A DNA stretch of 64,000 nt, taken from the NCBI RefSeq assembly GCF_025567625.1, contig NZ_JAOQJC010000002.1:124001-188000 (forward strand), written 5' to 3'. Both the position numbers and the translations under genes were made by a program. Shown here piece after piece: positions 41,948 through 51,171 of the stretch. Source of the DNA: Paenibacillus sp. J5C2022 (lineage in GTDB: Bacteria; Bacillota; Bacilli; Paenibacillales; Paenibacillaceae). Numbering within the stretch: the stretch's first letter is position 1; each line of letters starts with the position of its first letter. The notes under the pieces were generated by a model. The model saw nothing but the letters and a program-made list of their open reading frames with translations. It was not told where the DNA came from and searched no databases.

Positions 41948-42964
41948 ATGAAAACGGTACAAGAGCTGGAAGAGATATTGGCGACGCCTTCAGAAGCGTT
42001 GATCAAGGAGCTTAGTGAGGTAGATGGCGATATAATGCTGCTCGGAGTAGGCGGCAAAATGGGGCCGAGCATGGCGAGGTTGACGATGAATGCCATTAAG
42101 GCGGCGGGACTGAATAAACGTGTATACGGCGTATCCCGCTTCTCCAATGCAGCTCTGAAGACGGAGCTGGAGGAGGCCGGTCTAGAAATTATCGCCGCCG
42201 ACCTGAGCAACGATGCTGAACTGCAAGCATTGCCGGAGGTAAAGAACGTCATCTATATGGCGGGCAACAAGTTTGGAACGACAGGCAACGAGCATTTCAC
42301 ATGGGCGATGAACAGCTATCTGCCTGGCCGCGTCGCGGAGAAGTTCCGCAATTCCCGCATCGTCGTCTTCTCCACAGGCAATGTGTATCCGCTGACACCG
42401 ATCTCGCAAGGTGGAGCGACGGAGAGCACGCCTCCCAACGCCAACGGCGAGTACGGGCAATCTTGTCTCGGACGCGAGCGGGTATTCGAGCACTTCTCCC
42501 ACAAATATGAAATTCCAATGTTCATATATCGATTGAACTATGCGGTAGATCTTCGCTACGGCGTGCTGCTGGAAATTGCCAGAACGGTGAAGGCAGGCAT
42601 TCCTGTCGATGTCGCGATGGGGCATGTCAATGTGATCTGGCAAGGCGATGCCAATGAAATCGCTCTCAGGGCATTGACGAGGTGCGAAAGTCCTGCCAAT
42701 ATTATGAATGTAACCGGTCCGGAGACCGTATCGCTGCGCTGGGCCGCGGAGCAATTCGCGAAGCGCTTCGGCATGGAGGTCGTCTTTACCGGCGAGGAAG
42801 CGCCGACAGCCCTTCTCAGCAATGCTTCGAAGGCGAATGCAACGTTCGGCTATCCGAAAGTGACGCTGATCCAGATGATCGACTGGATCGCCGAGTGGGT
42901 AATGGCTGATGGTGAAACGTGGAATAAGCCGACACACTTCCAGGAGCGGGAGGGGAAATATTAA
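41948..42964 (+). CDS. Extended SDR (NAD-dependent epimerase/dehydratase-like) with altered active site
   Basis: A 338-residue extended short-chain dehydrogenase-like protein. The cofactor loop is LGVGGKMGPSMARL near residue 32. The serine-region is VVFSTGNVYPLTP, but the expected YxxxK reads YGQSCLGRE: Tyr is kept and Lys is replaced by Cys. A standard hydride-transfer mechanism is therefore doubtful; an isomerase, dehydratase or non-catalytic role is possible. NVTGPETVSLRWAAEQFAKR is an epimerase-type C-terminal helix. It ends in TAATG, overlapping the next start by one base. Confidence 0.75.
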   Translation: MKTVQELEEILATPSEALIKELSEVDGDIMLLGVGGKMGPSMARLTMNAIKAAGLNKRVYGVSRFSNAALKTELEEAGLEIIAADLSNDAELQALPEVKNVIYMAGNKFGTTGNEHFTWAMNSYLPGRVAEKFRNSRIVVFSTGNVYPLTPISQGGATESTPPNANGEYGQSCLGRERVFEHFSHKYEIPMFIYRLNYAVDLRYGVLLEIARTVKAGIPVDVAMGHVNVIWQGDANEIALRALTRCESPANIMNVTGPETVSLRWAAEQFAKRFGMEVVFTGEEAPTALLSNASKANATFGYPKVTLIQMIDWIAEWVMADGETWNKPTHFQEREGKY

Positions 42965-44043
42965 TGACTGCCGCAAAGGGAAGAATAGAGCTGTCGGAAC
43001 AACTGTACGAAGCGCTGCATGACGGTCTGGCCATTCCTGCGCATCCGCTGGCGCTTACGGCGGAGCGCAAGCTGGATGAGCGGCGCCAGAGAGCGCTCAC
43101 CCGTTATTATATGGCGTCAGGCGCGGGCGGTATCGCTGTTGCGGTCCATTCCACGCAATTCGAGATTAGAGATCCCGAGCATAATCTGCTGGAAACGGTA
43201 CTGCGCATGGCCGCCGAGGAAGTGGAGCGCGCTGCGCTGGATCGTCCCTTCATGAAGGTGGCCGGCATATGCGGCGAGACGGAGCAAGCGCTGCGCGAAG
43301 CGCGGCTTGCAGCGGATCTGGGATATGAAGCGGGTCTGCTAAGCATGGGCGGACTTTCCCATTATAGCGATGAGGAGCTATTGGAGCGAACGCGCCGCGT
43401 GGCCGAGATTATTCCCGTATTCGGCTTTTACCTGCAGCCTTCGGTCGGCGGACGTATTATGAGTTTCGATTTCTGGAGAAAGTTCGCGGACATAGACGGC
43501 GTCATCGCGATCAAGATGGCTCCGTTCAATCGTTATCAGACGCTGGAGGTGATCCGGGCGGTGATGGAATCGTCACGCTGCGACGAGATCGCTCTGTATA
43601 CGGGCAACGACGACAATATTGTAAGCGATCTGCTGACGACTTTCCGCTTCGATGTGAACGGCGAGAAAGTGGAGAAGCGGATCGTCGGAGGCTTGCTGGG
43701 CCACTGGGCAGCTTGGACGAGCAAGGCGGTCGAGCTGCTGGAAGATATTAAGAAAGCGCGCACCGAACCGCAGTTGGCTGCGGAGTGGATGACGCTCGCA
43801 GCCGAGGTGACGGACAGCAATGCGGTACTGTTCGATCCGGCTCACAACTTCCATGGCTGTATACCCGGCATTCACGAGGCGCTTCGCCGCCAAGGACTGC
43901 TGGAAGGGACATGGTGCCTCAATCCTGAGGAGAAGCTGTCCCCAGGCCAAGCGGAGGAAATCGAACGGGTATGCCGAAGCTACCCGCATCTTATCGACGA
44001 TGCGTTCGTTGCGCAGCATGTGGAGGAATGGTTGAAGCCATGA
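42964..44043 (+). CDS. Dihydrodipicolinate synthase (DapA)-family lyase/aldolase
   Basis: A 359-residue class I aldolase of the DHDPS/NAL superfamily, longer than the usual 290-310. Candidate Schiff-base Lys is in GVIAIKMAPFNRYQT, and the substrate-carboxylate/Tyr strand is FGFYLQPSVGGR. The C-terminal 60 residues (from TDSNAVLFDPAHNFHGCI) are an extension not found in DapA. Enzymes of this family cleave or form bonds next to pyruvate-like 2-oxoacids, so it could be the carbon-carbon cleaving step. It overlaps both neighbours (TAATG, ATGA). Confidence 0.78.
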   Translation: MTAAKGRIELSEQLYEALHDGLAIPAHPLALTAERKLDERRQRALTRYYMASGAGGIAVAVHSTQFEIRDPEHNLLETVLRMAAEEVERAALDRPFMKVAGICGETEQALREARLAADLGYEAGLLSMGGLSHYSDEELLERTRRVAEIIPVFGFYLQPSVGGRIMSFDFWRKFADIDGVIAIKMAPFNRYQTLEVIRAVMESSRCDEIALYTGNDDNIVSDLLTTFRFDVNGEKVEKRIVGGLLGHWAAWTSKAVELLEDIKKARTEPQLAAEWMTLAAEVTDSNAVLFDPAHNFHGCIPGIHEALRRQGLLEGTWCLNPEEKLSPGQAEEIERVCRSYPHLIDDAFVAQHVEEWLKP

Positions 44044-44711
44044 GATTCAAGGATGTCTTCTCGATTATAGGCCCCGTTATGGTGGGGCCTTCGAGCTCGC
44101 ATACGGCGGGAGCTGTTCGGCTGGGACGTGTAGCCAGAGCGTTGCTGGAGCAACAGCCGAAGGAAGCCGTTGTTACGCTATACGGCTCCTTCGCGGCGAC
44201 CGGTCAGGGACATGGCACGGATGCGGCGCTGGTAGGAGGACTGCTGGGTTATCGTACCGATGATGAAAGATTGCCCGATGCTCTGGACTATGCGGAGGAT
44301 GCCGGTATCGGCGTTGCGATCCGCACAGGGCAGGCACCCAATGCGCACCCCAATACGGTGCGCTTTGCGCTGTCCACGGAAGCGGGGGAAGTCGTAACGG
44401 CAACGGGCTGTTCCATCGGCGGGGGAACGATCAGGGTAACGGAAGTGAACGGATTCTCCGTCAACTTCAGCGCTTCCTTCCCGACCATCGTCATTCAGCA
44501 TGCCGATGTGAAGGGAATGGTCGCTTCGATATCCAGGACACTGGAGAAGGACGGTCTTAATATAAGCCGCATGTCCGTAGACCGCAAAGGGAGGAACGGG
44601 GATGCGCTTTCCGTCATCGAGACGGATGAACCGCCTAGCGGTGAAACGCTGCAGGAATTGCTAAGCATGGCAAGTGTAAGAAGTGTAAGGCTAGTGCATG
44701 TGGTGGATTGA
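44040..44711 (+). CDS. sdaAB: L-serine ammonia-lyase, beta subunit
   Basis: A 223-residue protein: SdaA-beta domain with SIIGPVMVGPSSSHTAGAVR (split FSIIGPVMVG / PSSSHTAGAVRLG), GQGHGTDAALVGG and GGGTIRVTEVNG, followed by an ACT regulatory domain (TIVIQHADVKGMVASISRTL, GLNISRMSVDRKG). It works with the alpha subunit to deaminate L-serine to pyruvate. Start overlaps the previous stop as ATGA; next gene follows 19 bases later. Confidence 0.92.
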   Translation: MRFKDVFSIIGPVMVGPSSSHTAGAVRLGRVARALLEQQPKEAVVTLYGSFAATGQGHGTDAALVGGLLGYRTDDERLPDALDYAEDAGIGVAIRTGQAPNAHPNTVRFALSTEAGEVVTATGCSIGGGTIRVTEVNGFSVNFSASFPTIVIQHADVKGMVASISRTLEKDGLNISRMSVDRKGRNGDALSVIETDEPPSGETLQELLSMASVRSVRLVHVVD

Positions 44712-44730
44712 GCAGAGGGAGGAACGTGTG

Positions 44731-45639
44731 ATGGGATTTTCAACTCTTCAGGAGCTGATCGAGCGATGCGAATCGTCCGGCCAGCGGATATCCGAAGTGA
44801 TGCTGGCGTGGCAGTCGGAAGAATCCGGCCGCGGCGCGGATGTTGAATTCATGCAGATGGCGGAGTACTACGGCGTCATGAAGGAGGCGGTGCGCAAAGG
44901 GGTCAACGAGGATGTACGTTCCCGCAGCGGCTTGACGGGCGGGGATGCCAAGCGTGTGTCGGAGCACTTCAAAGCGCATGAGGCTTCTTCGGGAGAACCT
45001 GCCGCAAGGGCGATGGCTTATGCGCTTGCGGTATCGGAAGTGAACGCTTCAATGGGCCGCATCGTAGCGACACCGACTGCAGGCTCGTGCGGCATCATTC
45101 CGGGCGTATTCGTCAGCGCTCAGGAGCGATTCGGCTGGAGCGACGAGAAGATGGTGGAGGGCTTGTTCTGCGCAGGTGCAATCGGTTATGTCATCGCCAA
45201 CAATTCATTCATCTCCGGCGCGGAGGGCGGATGTCAGGCGGAAGTGGGCTCCGCCATTGCGATGGCTGCAGGCGCCATGGTGGAGCTGCGCGGCGGAACG
45301 CCGGAGCAATCCGTGCATGCCGCGGGTCTCGCCCTGAAGAATACGCTTGGACTCATCTGCGATCCGGTAGCCGGTCTGGTAGAAATTCCATGCATCATCC
45401 GCAACGGTCTCGGTGCCGTCAATGCGCTTGCCGCAGCCGATATGGCGCTGGCCGGCGTGAAGAGTCCGATTCCTTCCGACGAGGTCGTCCAGGTCATGCT
45501 GGATATTGGAACGGCTATGCCGGAGGGACACAGGGAGACTGCGAAAGGCGGGTTGGCGATGACGCCGACAGGTAAACGGTTGATGGAAAGCTTATATGGA
45601 AAAGGGAGGGGGAAGCGCCTTGATCGTAAAGGAGAATAG
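44731..45639 (+). CDS. sdaAA: L-serine ammonia-lyase, iron-sulfur alpha subunit
   Basis: A 302-residue catalytic subunit with an oxygen-sensitive [4Fe-4S] cluster. Cys candidates: ATPTAGSCGIIPGV, EGGCQAEVGSA and LGLICDPVAGLVEIPCIIRN. RBS AGGGAGG eight bases before ATG 44731. Inside this operon, the enzyme probably handles serine released by the pathway or by the downstream amidohydrolase. Housekeeping serine degradation is also possible. Confidence 0.93.
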   Translation: MGFSTLQELIERCESSGQRISEVMLAWQSEESGRGADVEFMQMAEYYGVMKEAVRKGVNEDVRSRSGLTGGDAKRVSEHFKAHEASSGEPAARAMAYALAVSEVNASMGRIVATPTAGSCGIIPGVFVSAQERFGWSDEKMVEGLFCAGAIGYVIANNSFISGAEGGCQAEVGSAIAMAAGAMVELRGGTPEQSVHAAGLALKNTLGLICDPVAGLVEIPCIIRNGLGAVNALAAADMALAGVKSPIPSDEVVQVMLDIGTAMPEGHRETAKGGLAMTPTGKRLMESLYGKGRGKRLDRKGE

Positions 45640-46828
45640 CGTCTCCTTGAAGGAGCTGCTATGGCATTCCGCCAATGCGCTGGAAGCGGAGCTGACTGAG
45701 CATAGAAGACATCTGCATGCCCATCCCGAGCTCAGTCTGGAAGAAGGGGAGACGGCGGAGTATGTGGCGTCCTGCTTGCGGCAGCTGGGTCTGGAGACGA
45801 GAACGGGCATTGGCGGGCATGGCGTCGTGGCCGATATCGAGGGCGGTCGTCCGGGCAGCGCAATTGCGCTGCGCGCGGATATGGATGCGCTTCCGATCCA
45901 TGAAGAGACGGGGCTTGCGTTCTCTTCGAGGCAGCCCGGGAAGATGCACGCCTGCGGGCATGACGCGCATACCGCGATATTGCTGGGAGCGGCCAAGCTG
46001 CTGGTTCAGCATAAGGAACATATAGCGGGAAGAGTGCGTCTATTGTTCCAGCCGGCCGAGGAAATTGTCACAGGCGCGCAGGCGATGCTGGAGGAAGGGG
46101 TGCTGAACGGCGTAGATCAAATCTACGGCTTGCACAATCTGCCGACCTTGCCCGCCGGGAAGGTGGCTACGGCTGCCGGCCCGCTGATGGGATCGGTAGA
46201 CCGGATCGAGCTGACGGTGCACGGGAAGGGAGCGCACGGGGCCATGCCGGAGCAAGGAGCAGACCCCATCGTCGCATCCGCCGCGATCATTGGCAGCCTG
46301 CAGACGATATCCAGCAGAGAGCTGTCGCCGTTCTCGCCCGTCATCGTCACCTTCGGCAGCATACATGCCGGGGAAGCCAATAATGTCATACCGCCGCTGG
46401 CGGAACTGACAGGAACGGTCCGTACGTTCGACCCGGAAGTGCGGGCGACGATGAAGGAGCGGCTCACGCGCATCGTGGAAAGCGTAGCGGAGGCGCATCG
46501 CTGCCTCGCGGAGCTGCGCTTCATCGAGCAGAATCCTGTGCTGGTGAACGATTCCGGCTGCAACCGCTATGCGGAGGATACGCTGGACTGGCTGCTTGGC
46601 GCAGACAAGCGGACAGCGGCAGCTCCTACGCTCGCCGGAGAAGACTTCGCAAGATTCGTAGAGAAGATTCCGGGTTGCTTCTTCTGGCTGGGCTCCGGAC
46701 CGCAGGAGGGAGCGGAGCAAGCGTACGGCTTGCATCATCCGAAGTTCAATCTGAACGAGGATTGTCTGGTGCCGGGAGCGGCTGCCATGGCTGCGCTTGT
46801 GCTGCATGGCGGACATGCGGAGAATTAA
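45620..46828 (+). CDS. M20-family amidohydrolase (hippurate hydrolase/N-acyl-amino-acid deacylase-like)
   Basis: A 402-residue M20D metallopeptidase. HRRHLHAHPELSLEE opens the fold; metal ligands are in MHACGHDAHTAILLG, FQPAEEIVTGAQ, YGLHNLP and the C-terminal LHHPKFN. The likely start is TTG 45620, seven bases behind AGGGAGGGGG; an in-frame ATG at 45596 has no clear site. Both overlap the end of sdaAA. It cleaves N-acyl or N-carbamoyl groups from amino acids or similar amides. The closing gene of the operon. Confidence 0.85.
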   Translation: MIVKENSVSLKELLWHSANALEAELTEHRRHLHAHPELSLEEGETAEYVASCLRQLGLETRTGIGGHGVVADIEGGRPGSAIALRADMDALPIHEETGLAFSSRQPGKMHACGHDAHTAILLGAAKLLVQHKEHIAGRVRLLFQPAEEIVTGAQAMLEEGVLNGVDQIYGLHNLPTLPAGKVATAAGPLMGSVDRIELTVHGKGAHGAMPEQGADPIVASAAIIGSLQTISSRELSPFSPVIVTFGSIHAGEANNVIPPLAELTGTVRTFDPEVRATMKERLTRIVESVAEAHRCLAELRFIEQNPVLVNDSGCNRYAEDTLDWLLGADKRTAAAPTLAGEDFARFVEKIPGCFFWLGSGPQEGAEQAYGLHHPKFNLNEDCLVPGAAAMAALVLHGGHAEN

Positions 46829-46898
46829 CGGATTAACCATCCTTCGGAACAATAAGCTGCGGTGTGGTTGCTGAAGCCGGGGAAGAATGCTCATGACA

Positions 46899-46949
46899 AG
46901 AAAGACGCTTGCGAACCTGCTTGCTATGAGGTTGCGTAAGCGTCTTTCT
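46899..46949. terminator. Bidirectional terminator between the catabolic operon and the LTA synthase-like gene
   Basis: AGAAAGACGCTT (46899-46910) pairs with AAGCGTCTTTCT (46938-46949), continued by AACCT/AGGTT arms. It can stop transcripts from both sides. Confidence 0.7.
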
Positions 46950-46984
46950 ATATGGCGGCGGTCCTTGTTGCGCTTGATTGCTAT

Positions 46985-49069
46985 TCATTGTCCCTTCGCT
47001 TCGAGAACGGTGTCTGCGAACAGCTTGGCAATCAAATTGTTCATGACGATCCTGTCCGACATCATCAATTGCTGCTCCGCAACCGCAGTTCCGGGCTCGC
47101 AAGCCTGCGGCTCCAGCAGGTCGCCGCTATGGACGGCATAGCATCTGCTTCCTGCCGCCAATCCGTCTGCCGAAGGCAGATAGTAGCGCTTGCCGTCCGT
47201 CCACGAACCGTAGCGCTGCGCCACGAAGCGCTCTCCTGGCGGCTGCTTCGTCAGCAGCGGCATGCCGATCATGCCTGTGTCTCTCGAGGATATACCGAGC
47301 AGATGCAGCAGTGTGGGCGCAATATCCAGCTGTCCGCCTACGGCCGTATACGTACCGGCTTCCGCATCACCTGGAAGCCGTATGATCAGCGGAATGCGCT
47401 TCAGCATCTGCTCCTGCTCCAGCTCGCTTTCCGTATCGTTCATGAATCGGTCATACAGCTTCCAGTCTGTAATGGAATTGTCATGATCCCCGTATATCGC
47501 GAGAATGGTACGATCCCATAATCCATCCGCCTTCAGCCGCTGGATCAACCCGCCAAGCGCAGCATCCGCATAATGGATGGAGTGAAGGTAATCTCCCATG
47601 ATCGTCCCTTCCAGTTCCTCCACATCCAGACGCTTCTCCGCGGCAGGCATCCGATAAGGATGGTGGCTGGTCAGCGTGATCAGGAAGCCGTAGAACGGCT
47701 GAGGCATATCTTCGATAACGTCCATGGATTGACGATAGAACGATTTGTCTCCCAGCGCCCATCCTACAGGCTCATCCATCCGGAAATGCTTCAAGCTGTA
47801 GAATTGATCGTAATTCATTCTGTTGTACATGACATTTCGATTCCAGAAGCCTCCCTGGTAAGGGTGGAAGACGGCGGCGGAATAACCGTTATCCTTCAGC
47901 ATGCCCGGCAGGCAATGAAAGTCGTTGGAGGCGTATTGAATGAAGACGGAGCCGCTCATAACGGGCTGGAGCGAGCAGTTCGCAGCGAAATCCGCGTCCG
48001 ACGTGCGACCTTGGGCAGTCTGATGATAGAAGGAACTGAAATCAGCGCTATTCTTAAGCAGGTCGTTCAGCACAGGTGTTATTTCCTGACCGCCGATCGT
48101 CTTGCCTAGCATGAAGCTCTGCAGCGCCTCCACTTGCACCATGAGCAGGTTGCTTCCCTCGTAAGCGCCGAACAACGGGTCATCCTCCAGCTGCACGCGC
48201 CTGTCGCTGCGCTCCATGATCCACGCCTCTGTCTCATCACGCTCCATGGCCGTTACCGTCTCGGCGTCAAGCCAGTTCAGCTTGGCGTAGCGGTACAGGT
48301 CGTAGCCATGGAAGCCGAGTCCGCCAACGACATTGTAGAGAGACAGATTCCACCAATCCTTCTTGAACAGATCCTTCGCCCACGTCTCCGCAGCGCGGTT
48401 CACATGGCCGAAGAATAAGGAGAAGCCCAGCGCGAAGACGGCTGCGCCGGCGCCGATGCGGAAGAGGATGGTGCGCCATCTGACTGCGTTCGCAGGGGCG
48501 GCGCCTCCGATTGAACCGGCGATGGACGGCTCTGTGCCTGGCGTCCCGACGCCGATTGATCCGACGCCGCTGCGCTGTTGCCGAAGGTCCGCTCCGCCTC
48601 TGAAGAGTACATAAGCTCCGAACAGCAACAGCAGAGGAATATCGGCCAGCAGCAGAAAGTCGTTCCATCCCAGCAAGGTCTTGATGCTGTCTCCGAGCGA
48701 ATCCACCTGGCTCAGCTGAGCGAGCACCGGTACGGTGATCAAGTCCTGAAAGTAGCGGTAATAGATAACATCGGCATACAGAAGCGCCGATAACAGAGCA
48801 TTCAGGCCGATCAGCGAGAGCAGCCTGCCTCTGGTCGGCAGCAGCAGCGTCCAGGAGGCAATAAGCAGTACAGCCCCCGTCTCGATGAAAGCGTCCGTCC
48901 TTGTCATATCCATGTAAGGAACGGACAGCAGTCTGGAGAAGTGATAGAGCTTCCACACCATAATCGTCGCGAACAGTAAGGTATCCAGCACGATAAGCCG
49001 GTCAAGCTGGTGAAGGCTCCAGCAGAGGCATCTGCGTACAGGGCCGAAGCCGGTTCGTTCTTGCTTCAT
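46985..49069 (-). CDS. LTA synthase family protein (membrane sulfatase-like)
   Basis: A 694-residue protein with about five N-terminal transmembrane helices (residues 20-240) and an extracytoplasmic alkaline-phosphatase-fold domain (from about 300). Key residues: Glu in LLMVQVEALQSFML, catalytic Thr in TAQGRTSDADF, Asp-His in AIYGDHDNS and His in LTSHHPYRMP. LtaS enzymes polymerise glycerol phosphate from phosphatidylglycerol. A Gly/Ala-rich insert (near 175-200, between two helices) is unusual. Which LtaS subtype this is cannot be told. Confidence 0.88.
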   Translation of the reverse strand: MKQERTGFGPVRRCLCWSLHQLDRLIVLDTLLFATIMVWKLYHFSRLLSVPYMDMTRTDAFIETGAVLLIASWTLLLPTRGRLLSLIGLNALLSALLYADVIYYRYFQDLITVPVLAQLSQVDSLGDSIKTLLGWNDFLLLADIPLLLLFGAYVLFRGGADLRQQRSGVGSIGVGTPGTEPSIAGSIGGAAPANAVRWRTILFRIGAGAAVFALGFSLFFGHVNRAAETWAKDLFKKDWWNLSLYNVVGGLGFHGYDLYRYAKLNWLDAETVTAMERDETEAWIMERSDRRVQLEDDPLFGAYEGSNLLMVQVEALQSFMLGKTIGGQEITPVLNDLLKNSADFSSFYHQTAQGRTSDADFAANCSLQPVMSGSVFIQYASNDFHCLPGMLKDNGYSAAVFHPYQGGFWNRNVMYNRMNYDQFYSLKHFRMDEPVGWALGDKSFYRQSMDVIEDMPQPFYGFLITLTSHHPYRMPAAEKRLDVEELEGTIMGDYLHSIHYADAALGGLIQRLKADGLWDRTILAIYGDHDNSITDWKLYDRFMNDTESELEQEQMLKRIPLIIRLPGDAEAGTYTAVGGQLDIAPTLLHLLGISSRDTGMIGMPLLTKQPPGERFVAQRYGSWTDGKRYYLPSADGLAAGSRCYAVHSGDLLEPQACEPGTAVAEQQLMMSDRIVMNNLIAKLFADTVLEAKGQ

Positions 49070-49099
49070 CGTTCTACTAATCTTCCTTTCTCCACGGAC

Positions 49100-50242
49100 C
49101 TACCTTACGCGAGGCGGCAGCGGGCCGAAGAAGGAGAACAGGTTGCACTGAATGCGCCCGTTGTACAGCTTGCGCTTCTTGTCGGCCGGTCGGCCCATAT
49201 AATGCTCCACTTTTTCGGAAGGGCTGAAGGCGAAATACGACCATGTCGGATAATACAGTGCCATCCGGCCCCAGTCCCGCAATGCCAGCTCGGCAGCTCT
49301 GTCATCGCCCAGCCTTTCTCCGTATGGAGGGTTGGTAATCATGACGCCGTAATCGTCCTGCAGCTTTACTTTCGCTACGGGCTGGACGCTCAATTTAATC
49401 TCTTTGCCGAAGCCTGCTTTGCGTACGGCCGCTTCCGCAATTTCGATGGCGTTGGGGTCGATGTCGCTTCCAGCAATTTGAAGCGGAATGTCGTCTTTGA
49501 CGGAGTCATACGCTTCTTCGCGCACTTCCTCCCAGAGTTCCGCAGGCATGATGCCCCAGCTCTCCGCATCGAAACGGCGGCGCAGCCCCGGCGCAATGTT
49601 CCAGGCTTGGAGCGCCGCTTCGATCAATACGGTGCCTGATCCACAGAACGGATCGTATAGCGGGCGTTCCGGCGTCCAGCGGCTCAGATGCACGAGCGCA
49701 GCAGCCATCGTCTCCCGGAGCGGCGCTTCCGTCGCGGCTCTGCGGTAGCCCCGCTTGTGCAGTCCGGCACCGGACGTGTCCAGTGTAAGCAGCGCCTCGT
49801 CATTCAGCAGCGTAACCTCGATGACATAAGGCTCGCCCTCCTCTTGGAACCATTCCGTGCCGTAATGCTCCTTCATTTTTTCCACGATCGCCTTCTTCAC
49901 GACACTCTGGCATGCCGGTACGCTGGACAATTGCGACTTGTGGGAACGTCCGTTGACGGGGAAAGTTCCCTGCTCCGGAATCCAGTCCGGCCAATTCATC
50001 GCCTTCACACCTTCGAACAGTTCCTCGAACGTCGTCGCCCGGAATCTGCCCATATTGACGAGAATACGGCCTGCCGTCCGAAGCCACAGATTGGTGCGCG
50101 CGATGTCGCGCAACGTGCCGGTGAAGTTGACCCGTCCGTTCTCCGTCTGAAGGTCGGCATAGCCAAGATCTTTCAATTCCCGTGCGACAATCGCTTCCAG
50201 TCCCATAGGCGCCGTTGCGATCAATTTGATTGCTTCTCCCAT
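49100..50242 (-). CDS. THUMP-domain class I SAM-dependent RNA methyltransferase (RlmL N-terminal type/YpsC)
   Basis: A 380-residue enzyme. THUMP RNA-binding region at about 5-160 (ATAPMGLEAIVARELKDLGY, EVTLLNDEALLTLDTSG). Methyltransferase at about 165-380 with LYDPFCGSGTVLIEAALQA (SAM motif), AGSDIDPNAIEIAEAAV and the N2-guanine-type catalytic motif MITNPPYGERLGDD. It probably makes m2G in 23S rRNA. The start is uncertain: ATG 50242 gives MGEAIKLIAT; a GTG at 50251 is also in frame. Confidence 0.9.
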   Translation of the reverse strand: MGEAIKLIATAPMGLEAIVARELKDLGYADLQTENGRVNFTGTLRDIARTNLWLRTAGRILVNMGRFRATTFEELFEGVKAMNWPDWIPEQGTFPVNGRSHKSQLSSVPACQSVVKKAIVEKMKEHYGTEWFQEEGEPYVIEVTLLNDEALLTLDTSGAGLHKRGYRRAATEAPLRETMAAALVHLSRWTPERPLYDPFCGSGTVLIEAALQAWNIAPGLRRRFDAESWGIMPAELWEEVREEAYDSVKDDIPLQIAGSDIDPNAIEIAEAAVRKAGFGKEIKLSVQPVAKVKLQDDYGVMITNPPYGERLGDDRAAELALRDWGRMALYYPTWSYFAFSPSEKVEHYMGRPADKKRKLYNGRIQCNLFSFFGPLPPRVR

Positions 50243-50467
50243 TTCACACACTCATTTCGCTAAATAATAAAGGATAGAATTCCGTTTCTCTACTAAACAA
50301 AGCATACATTTCAGTATAGGTCAATTCATAGCCGATATTCAAATGCCGATGAACAAAATGATGCCAAAAGTCGTCAATGGATGCAATAACGACGCATCAT
50401 GGTACAATAGATAAATTATTAGTATTTTTGCTGCCGATTTGGATGAACAGAGGAACAGGGAGGAGAC

Positions 50468-51106
50468 ATGACGATGTCGTTGAATGAGGAATATGTGGAT
50501 TCGCTGTATGGAAGCGATGCCGATCTGGAGCGGGTAAAGGCGGGGCTGGACGCGCACGGCATGCCGCAAATATCGGTATCGGAAGGCTATGGCCGTCTGC
50601 TGACGATGCTGGTTCGCATGTCGGGAGCAAGCCGTCTGCTTGAGATCGGAGCGCTTGGCGGTTATAGCGGCATCTGCTTGGCGCGCGGCCTGCAGAACGG
50701 CGGGTCGCTGCTGTCGTTGGAGCTTCTGAAGCCGTATGCGGATGTAGCCAAGCGGCATATGACGGATGCGGGGCTGGGAGAGCGGGTGGATTACCGTGTC
50801 GGAGATGCGAAGGAAAGTCTTGCCGCCTTGGTGCATGAAGGATGCCAATTCGACTTTTTCTTCATCGATGCGGACAAGGAAGGTTATCTGGCATACTTGG
50901 ACTATGCGCTGCAGCTTGCGGTTCCGGGCGCCGTCATTGTAGCCGACAACATTCTGCTGCGCGGCCGCACGACGGACGAGACGAAGCAGGGGCCGGCCGT
51001 GCAGGCGGTTCGCGCGTTCAATGCGCGCATCGCAACCGACAAGCGCCTGAAGAGCACCGTCTTGCCAGGCTACGACGGCTTGGCGATTGCAATTGTGAAG
51101 GGGTAG
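50468..51106 (+). CDS. Class I SAM-dependent O-methyltransferase (YrrM-like)
   Basis: A 212-residue O-methyltransferase family 3 protein. SAM motif RLLEIGALGGYSGICLARGL, metal/catalytic FFFIDADKEGYLAYLDYALQ, and VADNILLRGRTTDETKQG. Substrate unknown; YrrM in B. subtilis is linked to tRNA hydroxyuridine methylation (as TrmR, family knowledge). RBS GGGAGGAGAC; ATG 50468 and 50474 are both possible. Confidence 0.88.
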   Translation: MTMSLNEEYVDSLYGSDADLERVKAGLDAHGMPQISVSEGYGRLLTMLVRMSGASRLLEIGALGGYSGICLARGLQNGGSLLSLELLKPYADVAKRHMTDAGLGERVDYRVGDAKESLAALVHEGCQFDFFFIDADKEGYLAYLDYALQLAVPGAVIVADNILLRGRTTDETKQGPAVQAVRAFNARIATDKRLKSTVLPGYDGLAIAIVKG

Positions 51107-51123
51107 GACGGCCGTAACAAGGA

Positions 51124-51166
51124 AGGACCATAAGCTTCTGCGAGATAAGCGGAAGTCTATGGTCCT
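51124..51166. terminator. Hairpin between convergent genes (O-methyltransferase and MFS)
   Basis: AGGACCATA pairs with TATGGTCCT, continuing inward with GCTTCTGC/GCGGAAGT. T runs are poor, so terminator strength is uncertain. Confidence 0.6.
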
Positions 51167-51171
51167 CTCTG

